Source: Halicephalobus mephisto (Eukaryota > Nematoda > Chromadorea > Rhabditida > Panagrolaimidae). Taken from it: a DNA stretch of 64,000 bases. This document shows positions 55,100-64,000 of the stretch, one piece after another. The stretch covers positions 124,001 through 188,000 of the forward strand of contig SWDT01000122.1 in NCBI GenBank assembly GCA_009193035.1, given 5' to 3'. A program made the translations under genes and the position numbers. Within the stretch, counting starts at the first letter, position 1. Every line of letters begins with the position of its first letter. The notes under the pieces were generated by a model that was given only the letters and a program-made list of their open reading frames with translations, was not told the DNA's origin and searched no databases.

Positions 55100-58000
55100 A
55101 TGTGTTCATCAGAAGAACCTTTGGATTACAGAAAACTCTTTCTTATTACTAGCATAACGCTGACCGTATTTGGTTGTTTTATTAGTGCTTTCAGTATCGG
55201 ATTAGTCCAATGGCAGGTGAGTTTTCAACTTTAAAAATATAATCCAGATTGATTCTAGTTATAATATAAAACTTAATTTTTTTATGAAAAAAGTCAGTTA
55301 AAATCAGTCCCAGTCGTAATTTTAAAAATTTACAAACATCTTTTATTTCAAAAATTAATAAATATTTTTAATTTTAAAAATTAATAAACATCTTTTAATT
55401 TGAAAATTAATAAATATTTTTAATTTTAAAATTAATAAACATCTTTTATTTTGAAAATTAATAAATATTTTTAATTTTAAAATTAATAAACATCTTTTAT
55501 TTTAAAAATGATGAATATTTTTTAAGAAATTATTGATTGTTTTCAAAATTACACAATAACAACCAATTCGAGGAACTTTCGTCTGGAATTTGTCAAGGAT
55601 GATTTTAGAGAATTGAAAAAAACAAAAAATGCGAATAATCAAAAATAAAGATAAACAAAAATTTTCGAAATTTGATTATTATTAAATTTGTCTTTTTTCA
55701 AATTTAAAGTAAAAATTTGGATTGATTTTAAATTAAATTTAAATCAATTTTGAATAAATTGAAAATTCGAAAATTTTCAAAAATAAATAATTTGTGAATT
55801 TCGAAATTTAATTTTTAAATAAAATTCGATTTCGAAATTTAAAATTTAATTGAAATTGATCGAAAATTGGAAAATTTAAAGTTATTTAAAATTGTCGATT
55901 TTGAAATTCAAATTTAAATTTAAACTGAACTATTTTTGTGAGACATTTAGAAACTTAAAAAATTAATAATTCTAATTTTTTATAAAATAATTAATTTGAA
56001 AATTTGAAAATTAAAAAGATAAATAATTTTAATGTTATTTAAAATTGTCGATTTTAAAATTTAAAATTTAAAAAATTAATAATTCTAATTTTTTATAAAA
56101 TAATTAATTTCGAAATATAAAAAGTTGAATTTCAAATAAAAATTATTTTTTAAAATTTGAGAATTAAAAAGATAAATAATTTTAATATTATTTAAAATTG
56201 TCGATTTTAAAATTTAAAATTCAAATTTAAACTGAATTATTTAGAAATTAAAAAAATTAATAATTCTATTTTTTTATAAAATAATTAATTTCGAAATTCA
56301 AACTGATATGTTTTTGTGAACTATTTCGAAATTTAAAATATTAATAATTTTGAATTTCTAAATCGATAATTTTATATTTTATCAATTTAAAATTAAGCGA
56401 ATTTTAAAAATTTACAAATTCAGTTATCATTGAATTCTCGATAAGTGGTTAATTAGAATTTCGAAGAAATTAAAACGAAAAATTTTCATAAAAAAACATT
56501 AAAATTGTAAATTTAAAAAAATACTAAATTTTTTGAAATAATTTTAATGTTCGGAATTATTGAATAAAAATAATTTCGAAATTACAGTACGTCGAAATGC
56601 GGGAATTCAACTCCATCCACGAGCACGGGATTTTCTGGGATTGTGTGTCTTCTGAATCCATCCCCCTCGTCGCCATCAGAAGTTCCCTTCTCGAGGACAA
56701 CGAAGCCGAATACGCTTCCAGATGGAGAAGGAAATGTGTCTACAAATTCGACGAATCTGCTTCCAGAGTCCTCCACACTGCCATCGACGAAGGTGACGCG
56801 GCTTCTAGGGAGTATCTGCTCCATAGGTTCTTACGTAATTTAGTTTAATTTTTAGCTTTTATTTTGGATATATTTTAGCTCAACATAAGGCAGTTGTATT
56901 TTTTACGGTTTTTACTTTCATCTTCGCGGCCATGTCCATCGTCATTGGCGGGTGCTCTACGTGTTTCATCCCCAACGGGATTCTCCATGTAATTTCTGTA
57001 ATTATTACTTGTAAGTTTTCGATTTTAAACATTTAAAAAATCCAAATTTATAAAAAATTTATCTAAAAAAAACAGTTTCGAAACGATTTTTATAAATCTT
57101 ACGAAATCTTAATTTTTGCTTTCAGTATTTTGCTCTCTTTTTGGAGATGTTATCTTCTTCTTGGCTTCTATGAGAATCGACAATCGTAACGTCCATGGGA
57201 TCGTTGACGTCTATCAGGTAGAATTAATTGATCAAAAGTGTTTTATGCGCGACACCTTTGTCTCAAACATTTAGTTGCAATTCAGTAGTTAGAATAAAAC
57301 AAAGGCACTGAATGATGTAATCAGACCCGGAAATTCTGAATTTAAAGTCCAAATCAATAATTGACCCTTGCAATTCTGAATTCTAGTTTGAGATTCAGAA
57401 TCTACAGAGTCGAGTACCTCATTATAGATAGTTTTCGTTGAAATTTAAAGATATTCGAAATTGGGTATGCGACGTCTGCGTTCTCGACATTTACATCGCA
57501 AGAGTTTATGTTATAATTCTACAATCATAACTGCCCGAAAAGTGTTCATAATGATGTAATCAGACCTGGAAATTCTGAATCTAAAGTCGGAATCGGTAGT
57601 CAATCTTCAGAATTCTGGATTCTGGGTTAAACAACATATTATTTGACGTATTTATATCGCGAGTTTACGTTCTAATTCTGCAATCACTACTGTCCGAAAA
57701 GTACTCATAATGATGTAATAAGACCTGGAAATTCTGAATCTAAAGTCGGAATCGGTAGTCAATCTTCAGAATCTTGAATTCTGACAACTAACCCCCAATT
57801 CTAAGGGTGTCTAAAATTTCACCTAGAAGTTGAATAAAAAGTGGAAATTTATACAGAAGAACTTTTAAAATTTCATATAAAAAATAAAATCCTTTAAAAT
57901 GGCTTTTTAATTTTCGTATTAAAGTTGTAGTAATTGGATCATAAGCGCTTGGGACGCGTGTCATAGAACTAAATTTTTGATGATTATTTTTCAGCAAAAA

Positions 58001-58348
58001 ATCGGTTATGCTTTTTACGTCCATCTCTTAGCCGCATTGGTTTTTTTTCTCGCTGTCATGAGCGCCATCATTGCCGCTTATCTTCTTCTCAGAGAGGACA
58101 TCCTCATCAATGGATGCTGTAATTCTAAATCAGATTCTCCAAGGTACTTGGATGATTATCCCTCGACCCTTGAGGGGAAACCCATTTACAAATCCCCAAT
58201 GTCCCGAAATCGACCGAGTTACCGTCCAGCCGCGGTCGTCGTGGATCTTCCGGAAGAGCCAGAAGACCTCGATGAAGTCAGTCAAGAATCCTCCCGATGG
58301 GGAAGGCGATCCAGTTACGAACGGAGTATTCCTGTTGTTCAAAAATAG
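55100..58348 (+). CDS. Clc-like (claudin superfamily) membrane protein 2
   Basis: CDS join(55100..55216, 56588..56834, 56879..57010, 57126..57217, 57995..58348); 313 aa, phases consistent. Four membrane segments: ~13-36, ~125-148, ~155-180 and in exon 5 (LAALVFFLAVMSAIIAAYLLL). The first loop shows W38, GIFWDC (53-58) and C89, the claudin pattern. It aligns with Clc-like 1 throughout, including CVYKFD/CMYKFD and QQIGYAFYLHLL/QKIGYAFYVHLL. The tail is longer (about 80 residues), with CCNSKSDSPRY, RPSYRPAAVVVDLPEEPEDL and SRWGRRSSYERS, possibly a binding or phosphorylation region. Acceptor CACAGTTAG ends 4 nt before the ATG. AATAAA lies about 8 nt after the stop. Intron 4 holds a family B element. 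Confidence 0.85.
55230..56580. repeat. AT-rich repeats in intron 1 of Clc-like gene 2
   Basis: AATTAATAAACATCTTTTATT units (55310-55510) and TCGATTTTAAAATTTAAAATT / AATTAATAATTCTAATTTTTT units (55830-56300). Confidence 0.6.
57238..57965. mobile_element. Element family B, copy in Clc-like gene 2 intron 4
   Basis: From about 57370 to the end it is nearly identical to 54370-54970, including GAGTCGAGTACCTCATTATAG and CCCCAATTCTAAGGGTGTCT. The ends carry GACACCTTTGTCTCAAAC and, inverted, GACACGCGTCCCAAGC. Confidence 0.7.
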
Positions 58349-58427
58349 ATTTTTGAAATAAACTTTTTATTTACAATAAAAAACCATTAACTAGATACAG
58401 TACACTACAGTATAAACTCAACCAAAG

Positions 58428-58937
58428 AACGGCATCATGCCACCGTACATTCCAGAACCGAATCCTGAAACAGAAAAATTAATTTTTATAAAATTTCAAA
58501 AATTACCGTGTCCATAACCATAGCCTCCATGATGACCGTAACCGAAGTGTCTTCTACCGTATCCACCGAAACGTCTTCTACCATATCCACCGTATCCACC
58601 ATAAGGACCTGGAAATTTATTAATATTATTATTATAAAAATTAAAAACAAGTTTTATCGTAAAAATATTTAAAAAAAAATTTTTTTAATTTTCAAAATTC
58701 GAAAAAATTTAGAAAATTATTAAAACTTTATCTAAAAATCTAAAAAACTTCAAAATTTTACAGAATTATAAAGTTTTAAAAAAGTTTAATTTTTAAATAA
58801 TTTTTGAAAATTCGGTATTTTTTCTAAAATTTTAGAAACTTCTGCAGAATTTTAATTTTTAAAAAATTACCGTAGAATTGGGCCGTGGTGACAGCCAGAC
58901 ACATTGCCAGGAGCATCAGGACGAAGAGACAACGCAT
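58428..58937 (-). CDS. Gly/Tyr-rich secreted peptide (NLP/caenacin-like)
   Basis: CDS complement join of exons 58937..58871, 58608..58507, 58465..58428; 68 aa, phases consistent. A signal peptide spans residues 1-19 (cut after TTA). The mature ~48 residues are Gly/Tyr-rich with YGGYGGYGRRR, FGGYGRRH and YGHHGGYGYGHG, ending GMYGGMMPFFG. This composition is typical of nematode YGGYG neuropeptide-like and antimicrobial peptides made by the epidermis after infection or wounding. The single-Arg sites are replaced by RRR and RRH, so it may be cut at dibasic sites or kept whole. It ends about 70 bp from the polyA signal of the convergent Clc-like gene 2. Confidence 0.75.
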
Positions 58938-58987
58938 AATTTTCTGATTTTTAAAACAAAACTGACTTATTTTCAAAGTTCTCTGTT

Positions 58988-58994
58988 TTTATAT
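58988..58994 (-). promoter_or_regulatory. TATA box of the Gly/Tyr peptide gene
   Basis: CATATAAAAACAG on the minus strand, about 55 nt before the ATG; expected start near 58960. Confidence 0.5.
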
Positions 58995-59179
58995 GGATTT
59001 ACCGAAGTTCGACCCGGTCCGGGTCTTGACATTGAGATTGCCCCACGCCCATTTGAATCTTTAAAGAACAAAGATTCTGATCTAATTAAAATCAGCAAAC
59101 AATCGTTGTCTCGTAAATACGTCAGAAAAATTCGTTTTTTCAGTTCCACTTTTTGGATAATTTATGTTTTGTCGAAATA

Positions 59180-59665
59180 ATTTTTTTTTAAAACAGGTTT
59201 GATGATTTTTTGTTTTCAGTAAAATGAATATAATTTTTGAAAGTTGTTATGATTGTCACAAGATTCCAGAAGATGACGGAAATTCAGAAAGTTGGAATTA
59301 AGTGATTGATATTGTTATTCAAATGGACAAGGAAAAATAAAATTTAAAATTTGATATATGACCTTTGAAATAAAATAGAAAACAAAGTATTTCGAAAAAC
59401 GAAGAAATGATAAAATATAAATGATCGAAAATAATGAAAATAAAGAAATCCGTTTGAAAATAATCAAAAAAACTAAATATACTGTACATTTTTGTTTAAT
59501 TCATGAAATTACAAAGATTAAGATACGGTAGAAGATGCAGAAGATGTGAGATCAATGTATCTACTGTTAACAAATAGTATAAGATTATAAGTTATGAAAT
59601 TCATGAAATAAATTCATAAAAATGATAATTTGTACAAAATAGCTAAAATACAATAATATATAGTA
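59180..59665. repeat. Left part of a satellite split by mariner
   Basis: TAGAAGATGCAGAAGATG, CTGTTAACAAATAGTATA and TTATGAAATTCATGAAAT match units seen again at 61000-61700. Confidence 0.5.
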
Positions 59666-59667
59666 TA

Positions 59668-60956
59668 TTAGGTTGTCTCACGCAAAGTGAGGAGGGTTTA
59701 ATTGTGCGCAACCAATAGCAGGATAAGAATGGCGCTTTCTAAATATTATTTTTATAAAGAGCATATTCCTCTGCTATATTCTTTGTCATTATTTTTTTAC
59801 TGGCAGCAATGGACGCTAAACAAAAAATCATCGATTCAATTAGCGACGAAGATCAGCGGATTTTTCTCAAATTTTGCTACCTTCTCGGCCGTAGCTCGGG
59901 TATTGCAGAACGAGACTTGAAGAAAGCAGTAGGCACGAAGGCCCTCTCCAAGAAAACAACAGAAAGATGGCTCACTCGCTATCGTGAAGGAAACGCAGTG
60001 ACGAAAGATAGCCGCGGAGGAGATCGAAGTAATCCTGAAGTACGACAAGAACGAATTATCCAAATTGAAGAGTTACTGGAGGAATCAAGGCGTACTAGTG
60101 TGTACATCATTTCCCGGCGATTGAATATCCCGAAGGCCAGCGTTCACCGCATCTTAAAAGAAGATTTACATCTTACGAAGAAACTCGGCCGATATGTGCC
60201 TCACGAATTAACCATCGATCAGCGGCAACATCGGGTCCTAGCATCTCAGATGAACCTTAGTAACTACCAGAAGCACAAAGAATTACTCCATCGCACTCTT
60301 GCTTTGGACGAAACTTGGGTCAGTCTCTACATGCAACCCCAAAGAGATCAACTCAGTGCATGGCTGCCGCCAAATGAGCCAGGTCCAAGTGCACCGCGGG
60401 AGTCGATTACCAAGGAGAAGAGGATGCTATTACTAGCAATGGATTACGATGGAATTGCCTGGTACCATCTCTGCAACGAAGAACAAACCATGACTGCCGA
60501 ACTCTATAAGTCCATACTCGAACGAGAAATTCCAAAGTGGCTGCGCAAGAAGTCCTTCAAGGTACCAGTACTACTTCACGACAATGCCAGACCCCACAAA
60601 GCTAAAGTGGTTAGAGACTTTTTGCAAGACAAGGGAATTACCGAATGGTATCAGCCACCCTATAGCCCTGATGTTAGCCCTTGCGACTACGATGCCTTTG
60701 GCCCACTGAAGAGAGCTTTACGTGACAAATCCTATGCCGACTGGTCGGAGTTCGAAACTAGGCTTAAACAAGTATTACATGAAGGTTCGCAAAAAGGCTT
60801 CTATCGTGGTGTGCAGCGCCTCCCAGAGCGTTGGGACGCCACCATAAAAAAGGACGGTGACTATATTTAGTTATTGTAAAATTTTGTAGAAATTGCTTTT
60901 AAAATGAAAAAGTTATCAATAAAAAATCTTTCCTCATTTTGCGTGAGACGACCTAA
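59668..60956 (+). mobile_element. Complete mariner transposon
   Basis: 1289 bp. Terminal inverted repeats of ~32 bp (27 match) begin TTAGGTTGTCTCACGCAAA on the left and TTAGGTCGTCTCACGCAAAA on the right. TA target duplications lie at 59666-59667 and 60957-60958. It contains an uninterrupted transposase and could be active. It sits inside a satellite array. Confidence 0.95.
59809..60870 (+). CDS. Mariner transposase (DD34D)
   Basis: 353 aa, the usual mariner length, no stops or frameshifts. N-terminal helix-turn-helix DNA-binding domains span ~1-120 (KASVHRILKEDL is the second HTH). The linker has YVPHELT (mariner WVPHEL). The catalytic triad is D167 (ALDETW), D258 (HDNARPH) and D293 (YSPDVSPCDYDAF) with 34 residues between the last two, hence DD34D. 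It cuts and pastes its own element at TA sites. The ATG is preceded by GCAGCA; no intron. Codon use is GC-richer than the host genes around it, consistent with horizontal entry. Confidence 0.95.
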   Translation: MDAKQKIIDSISDEDQRIFLKFCYLLGRSSGIAERDLKKAVGTKALSKKTTERWLTRYREGNAVTKDSRGGDRSNPEVRQERIIQIEELLEESRRTSVYIISRRLNIPKASVHRILKEDLHLTKKLGRYVPHELTIDQRQHRVLASQMNLSNYQKHKELLHRTLALDETWVSLYMQPQRDQLSAWLPPNEPGPSAPRESITKEKRMLLLAMDYDGIAWYHLCNEEQTMTAELYKSILEREIPKWLRKKSFKVPVLLHDNARPHKAKVVRDFLQDKGITEWYQPPYSPDVSPCDYDAFGPLKRALRDKSYADWSEFETRLKQVLHEGSQKGFYRGVQRLPERWDATIKKDGDYI

Positions 60957-60959
60957 TAT

Positions 60960-61780
60960 AATATGTAATATATAATACGTAATACATAATATATAATACA
61001 TAATATGAACCACATGACGTCAGTAAGTCTACAGTTAATAAATAATATAAAAATAAGCATAAATTATGGATTTCTTCACATATCTCATAAAAGCGGTGAT
61101 TTATATAAAATTAATGAAATTATAATGATTAATATGTAATACATGATGTAAAAGATGCAATGTCGATAAATTTGCAGTTAATAAACAATATATAAATACG
61201 TACAAGTTATGAAATATCTGAAAAAGTGCATAAAAACGATGATTTATATAAAACTGACAAGATTATAATAGTCTCTATATATACAACAACATATACGACA
61301 GGATGGTATTGGATTCATTGCTCATAATAATGGGATATTTCCATATATTACGAAATACATGCTTAAAAAATGATTTTTGCAAACCTGATATGATTTTAAT
61401 AACTAATTACGTTAAACAACATATACGACAACATCGTACTGGATTCATTGTTCATAATAATGGAATATTTTCATATATTACGAAATATATAAAAAACATT
61501 TAAAAAATCACAAAATTCATAAAAACTAATGCAATTCTAAGAATTAACATATGGTAAATGACATAGAAGACACAATCTCGACAGATTCAGAGGCACATAA
61601 ACATTTTATTAATATTTGTAATTTGTGAAATATGTGGAAACCAAATCCATAAAATAATGATTTTTATAAAAAATGAAACGATTCTAAGGATTTGTATATG
61701 ATAGACAATATAGTAAATGTGATGCCGACAGATCCACAGACATAATTACAGTCTGTTCAATGTATAAGCCGACAATAATG
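60960..61780. repeat. Right part of the satellite split by mariner
   Basis: Diverged ~130-165-bp units: GCAGTTAATAAACAATATA, GATTTATATAAAAC, and a pair of CATATACGACARSATSGTAYTGG units at about 61285 and 61415. Confidence 0.55.
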
Positions 61781-62400
61781 AACACAAATAAACCGATTAT
61801 TCTTCACTACATATAATACTGAAGAATGACCTGAACTGAATTGGATACATATACTAGATGAACTATCAATAATATTTACAAAATTATAAGTATTAAAGTT
61901 TTAGCTACACTTGGCTTAGATCACATATTGTTATCTATTTCGAAAACGAACTCAATGAAGTATTAAAATGAACTTTTTGATTAATGCTGTAGATCTGACA
62001 CAACAATCTTCGATCTTCTAAATAACTGGAATCAGGGACAATTATGAAGAATAATTTTTTATAAACAATTATATTTTCTAGAATCTCTAATTCTCGATCG
62101 TTGGAGCTTAATTTAACTTATTCCAGGATTACTAAAGTGTTTTTGCTGTCCAACAAGTCATGTAAGTTTATTCAGAACTGCAGATCTATGTGTGCTTTCG
62201 TTACTTCAAAAACGAAGATTCAAATTCCCATAATAATTTGAGCTTTTTATTTTTTCCTAAAAAACTGAAAAATAGTATGCAGATCTTTTTCCAGGCTCTA
62301 TATACAGATGATTAAAGTTCTGCATGAAAATTTTCGCTGCTTTGAGTTGAAAAAATAAGATTGATGAAAGAAGTTCTTGTCAGAAGTTTCTTATCTGCAA
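61780..62400. other. AT-rich intergenic DNA
   Basis: No gene, clear repeat or RNA recognised. Confidence 0.4.
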
Positions 62401-62830
62401 ATTTCCTCTGAGATGTGAACGAAGGAACAAAGACAATCGATTTGACAACAAGAAGACAAGGATAAGAGAGATCAAGATAGCTACATTGACGAGGAAGGAG
62501 AGTACAAAACGGTTTCTTTGGTGAAGATGAGAAGAAGGCTGAGATAGCTTATTTCGCAAAAAAAACTAAAATTATTAATTTGATCCGAAAGAAGAAAGAC
62601 TAGGATGAACAGAAAGAAAATTATAATTATTTATTTTATGCAGAAAAGAACATTAAAACAGTCGATGTAGTAAGGAAGAACAAAGTATAAAAAGAGACTA
62701 AGATGGGTGTTTGGCGAAGAAGGAAGATGGATAAAACAGTCTATTGGACGAAAATTGACAGGAAGAGAACTATTACTTTTATATGAGTAGAAAACTAAAA
62801 CAATCGAAATAGTGAGAGGGTACTACACAA
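62400..62830. repeat. Polypurine-biased low-complexity block
   Basis: A/G-rich words (GAAGAAAGA, GACGAGGAAGGAGAG, GGAAGAACAAAG). It is the strand complement in character of 25970-26565 and likewise borders the TATACCGATACATT repeats. Confidence 0.55.
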
Positions 62831-62879
62831 AAAACGGCATACGATATATAATATATCGCTACATTAAAACAGATCTAAT

Positions 62880-63190
62880 TTATTGAATGTACTGTATTTT
62901 ATATACCGATATATTAAACATAATGTACTGTATTTTATATACCGATACATTGAACATAATATAGTATATTTTATATATCGATACATTGAACATAATGTAC
63001 TGTATTTTATATACCGATACATTGAACATAATGTACTGTATTTTATATTCCGATACATTGAACATAATGTACTGTATTTTATATACCGATACATTGAACA
63101 TAATGTACTGTATTTTATATTCCGATATATTGAACATAATATACTATATTTTATATACCGATACATTGAACATAATGTACTGATGTATTA
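62880..63190. repeat. 36-bp minisatellite, about eight copies
   Basis: Unit GTACTGTATTTTATATACCG plus ATACATTGAACATAAT. Because 36 is a multiple of 3, frames stay open on both strands; they are not genes. Some units have ATTCCG for ATACCG. Confidence 0.9.
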
Positions 63191-63470
63191 TGCTCAATTT
63201 ACGTACTGGTACAATAGAATTACTTTTTGTATCTAATATATCCAATTTTATGAAAAAAATTAAAGTAATTCATTTCATGAAGACGACCAAAAAAATAAAA
63301 CAATTTATTTGATAAATAACAACTGGAAGAAAACCAAAAAAACAAATTTACTAAGAATATTCAAAACACAAAGAAAGATTAAAATGATTAATCCACAATA
63401 ATGCATAAAAGTAAAATTTTATTTGATGAAAACTTATTTCTTATTTTTAAATTTTCCAAATTCATAATTA

Positions 63471-63683
63471 TTGATCCCTAATTTAAAAAGTATTTTTTCG
63501 AGACTGTTCAACAAAAAAGGGACTTCGTTTCGTCCTCATTTTTCTATCAAACCTGAAATTGACACTTTTCGAGATCACCCCCACTCATCTCAAGTGATCC
63601 AGAAAAACGGAGACTATCGAACAACTATTTTTGAACTTGGTTCCTGTTTCCTTGTTTTTTTAAAAACTAGAAAGTTTATTTAA
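63471..63683 (+). CDS. Possible coding exon at window end
   Basis: A GC-richer ~200-bp block reads GTSFRPHFSIKPEIDTFRD and SSQVIQKNGDYRTTIFELG in a 70-codon frame. No signal peptide, splice pair or family recognised. It may be an exon of a gene continuing past the window, or an unrelated unique segment. Confidence 0.25.
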   Translation: MIPNLKSIFSRLFNKKGTSFRPHFSIKPEIDTFRDHPHSSQVIQKNGDYRTTIFELGSCFLVFLKTRKFI

Positions 63684-64000
63684 AAATGAGGAAAAGAAGA
63701 TTTGTTTCAGGCTTATGTCTAGAGGAAATTTGAGAAAAAAATTGCAATTTTGCGCAAAGAAGGGATTATTGTTAAAAAGCGGATACTATAAGTGAGAAAT
63801 TTGATCCGATTTTTGAAACCGTTTTTAAAAAATATTCAGCGAAAAAAATGAAACTATTTGTTTTTTGTATGTTTTTTGTAAAAAAATAAAAAATTGCATA
63901 ATTGTGAAACAAAATTACGAAATTGGATAATTTATTTTTTTTTTGGAAAATTCATAAATTTTTGATTGAAAAAGTAATATTCGTCTTTATTCAGATGTGA

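Noticed and set aside
61303..61503. 66-codon frame right of mariner
   Set aside because: Built from two copies of a satellite unit; the encoded peptide is itself a duplication.
62864..63236. Overlapping frames of 85-117 codons on both strands
   Set aside because: They come from the 36-bp minisatellite, a multiple of 3, which keeps all frames open; the proteins are a repeated 12-residue unit.

Overview
The window reads as nuclear DNA of a free-living rhabditid nematode, most like Caenorhabditis. Three things support this: nematode-restricted families (a ground-like protein, two Clc-like claudin-superfamily proteins, a YGGYG-type secreted peptide), introns ending in TTTTCAG-type acceptors, and acceptors lying 0-40 nt before start codons as expected for spliced-leader trans-splicing. 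The DNA is very AT-rich, and most of the non-coding space is diverged tandem arrays and small non-autonomous transposons. No bacterial-style operon, CRISPR array or phage is present.

Layout. 1-4.3 kb: a tandemly duplicated structured repeat, a tRNA-Asn(GTT), a 222-bp tandem array, a GC-rich Pol III-like block, a pogo-type MITE holding a 56-bp minisatellite, and a small minus-strand gene with a TATA box. 7.6-10.1 kb: a plus-strand ground-like (grl) gene. 10.3-15.0 kb: a seven-exon minus-strand pseudokinase gene, convergent with grl. 16.2-20.8 kb: two minus-strand genes, a TREX-like DEDDh exonuclease and the mitochondrial 2-oxoglutarate dehydrogenase E2 (dlst). Their spacing suggests a two-gene trans-spliced operon. 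21.8-23.8 kb: a secreted protein resembling dynein light chain (LC8). 25.5 kb: a near match to the SL1 spliced leader. 29.9-34.0 kb: Clc-like gene 1. 34-43 kb: almost nothing but tandem arrays, many carrying a shared CGTGTCGGGACC-type motif. 43.3-50.5 kb: a 14-exon Cys-loop ligand-gated anion channel. 55.1-58.3 kb: Clc-like gene 2, convergent with a small Gly/Tyr-rich secreted peptide gene (58.4-58.9 kb). 59.67-60.96 kb: an intact mariner transposon inserted in a satellite. 61-64 kb: satellite and low-complexity DNA.

Exon models for eight spliced genes were built by hand from splice signals. Every junction in them keeps the reading frame: grl 566 aa, pseudokinase 826, exonuclease 422, E2 457, LC8-like 164, Clc-like 268 and 313, channel 446, Gly/Tyr peptide 68. 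The genes share no single pathway; they are ordinary nematode genes in a repeat-rich setting. The most unusual observations are the SL1-like sequence, tandem arrays that copy a genuine 3' splice site, two Pol III-like elements, and several small transposon families with multiple local copies.
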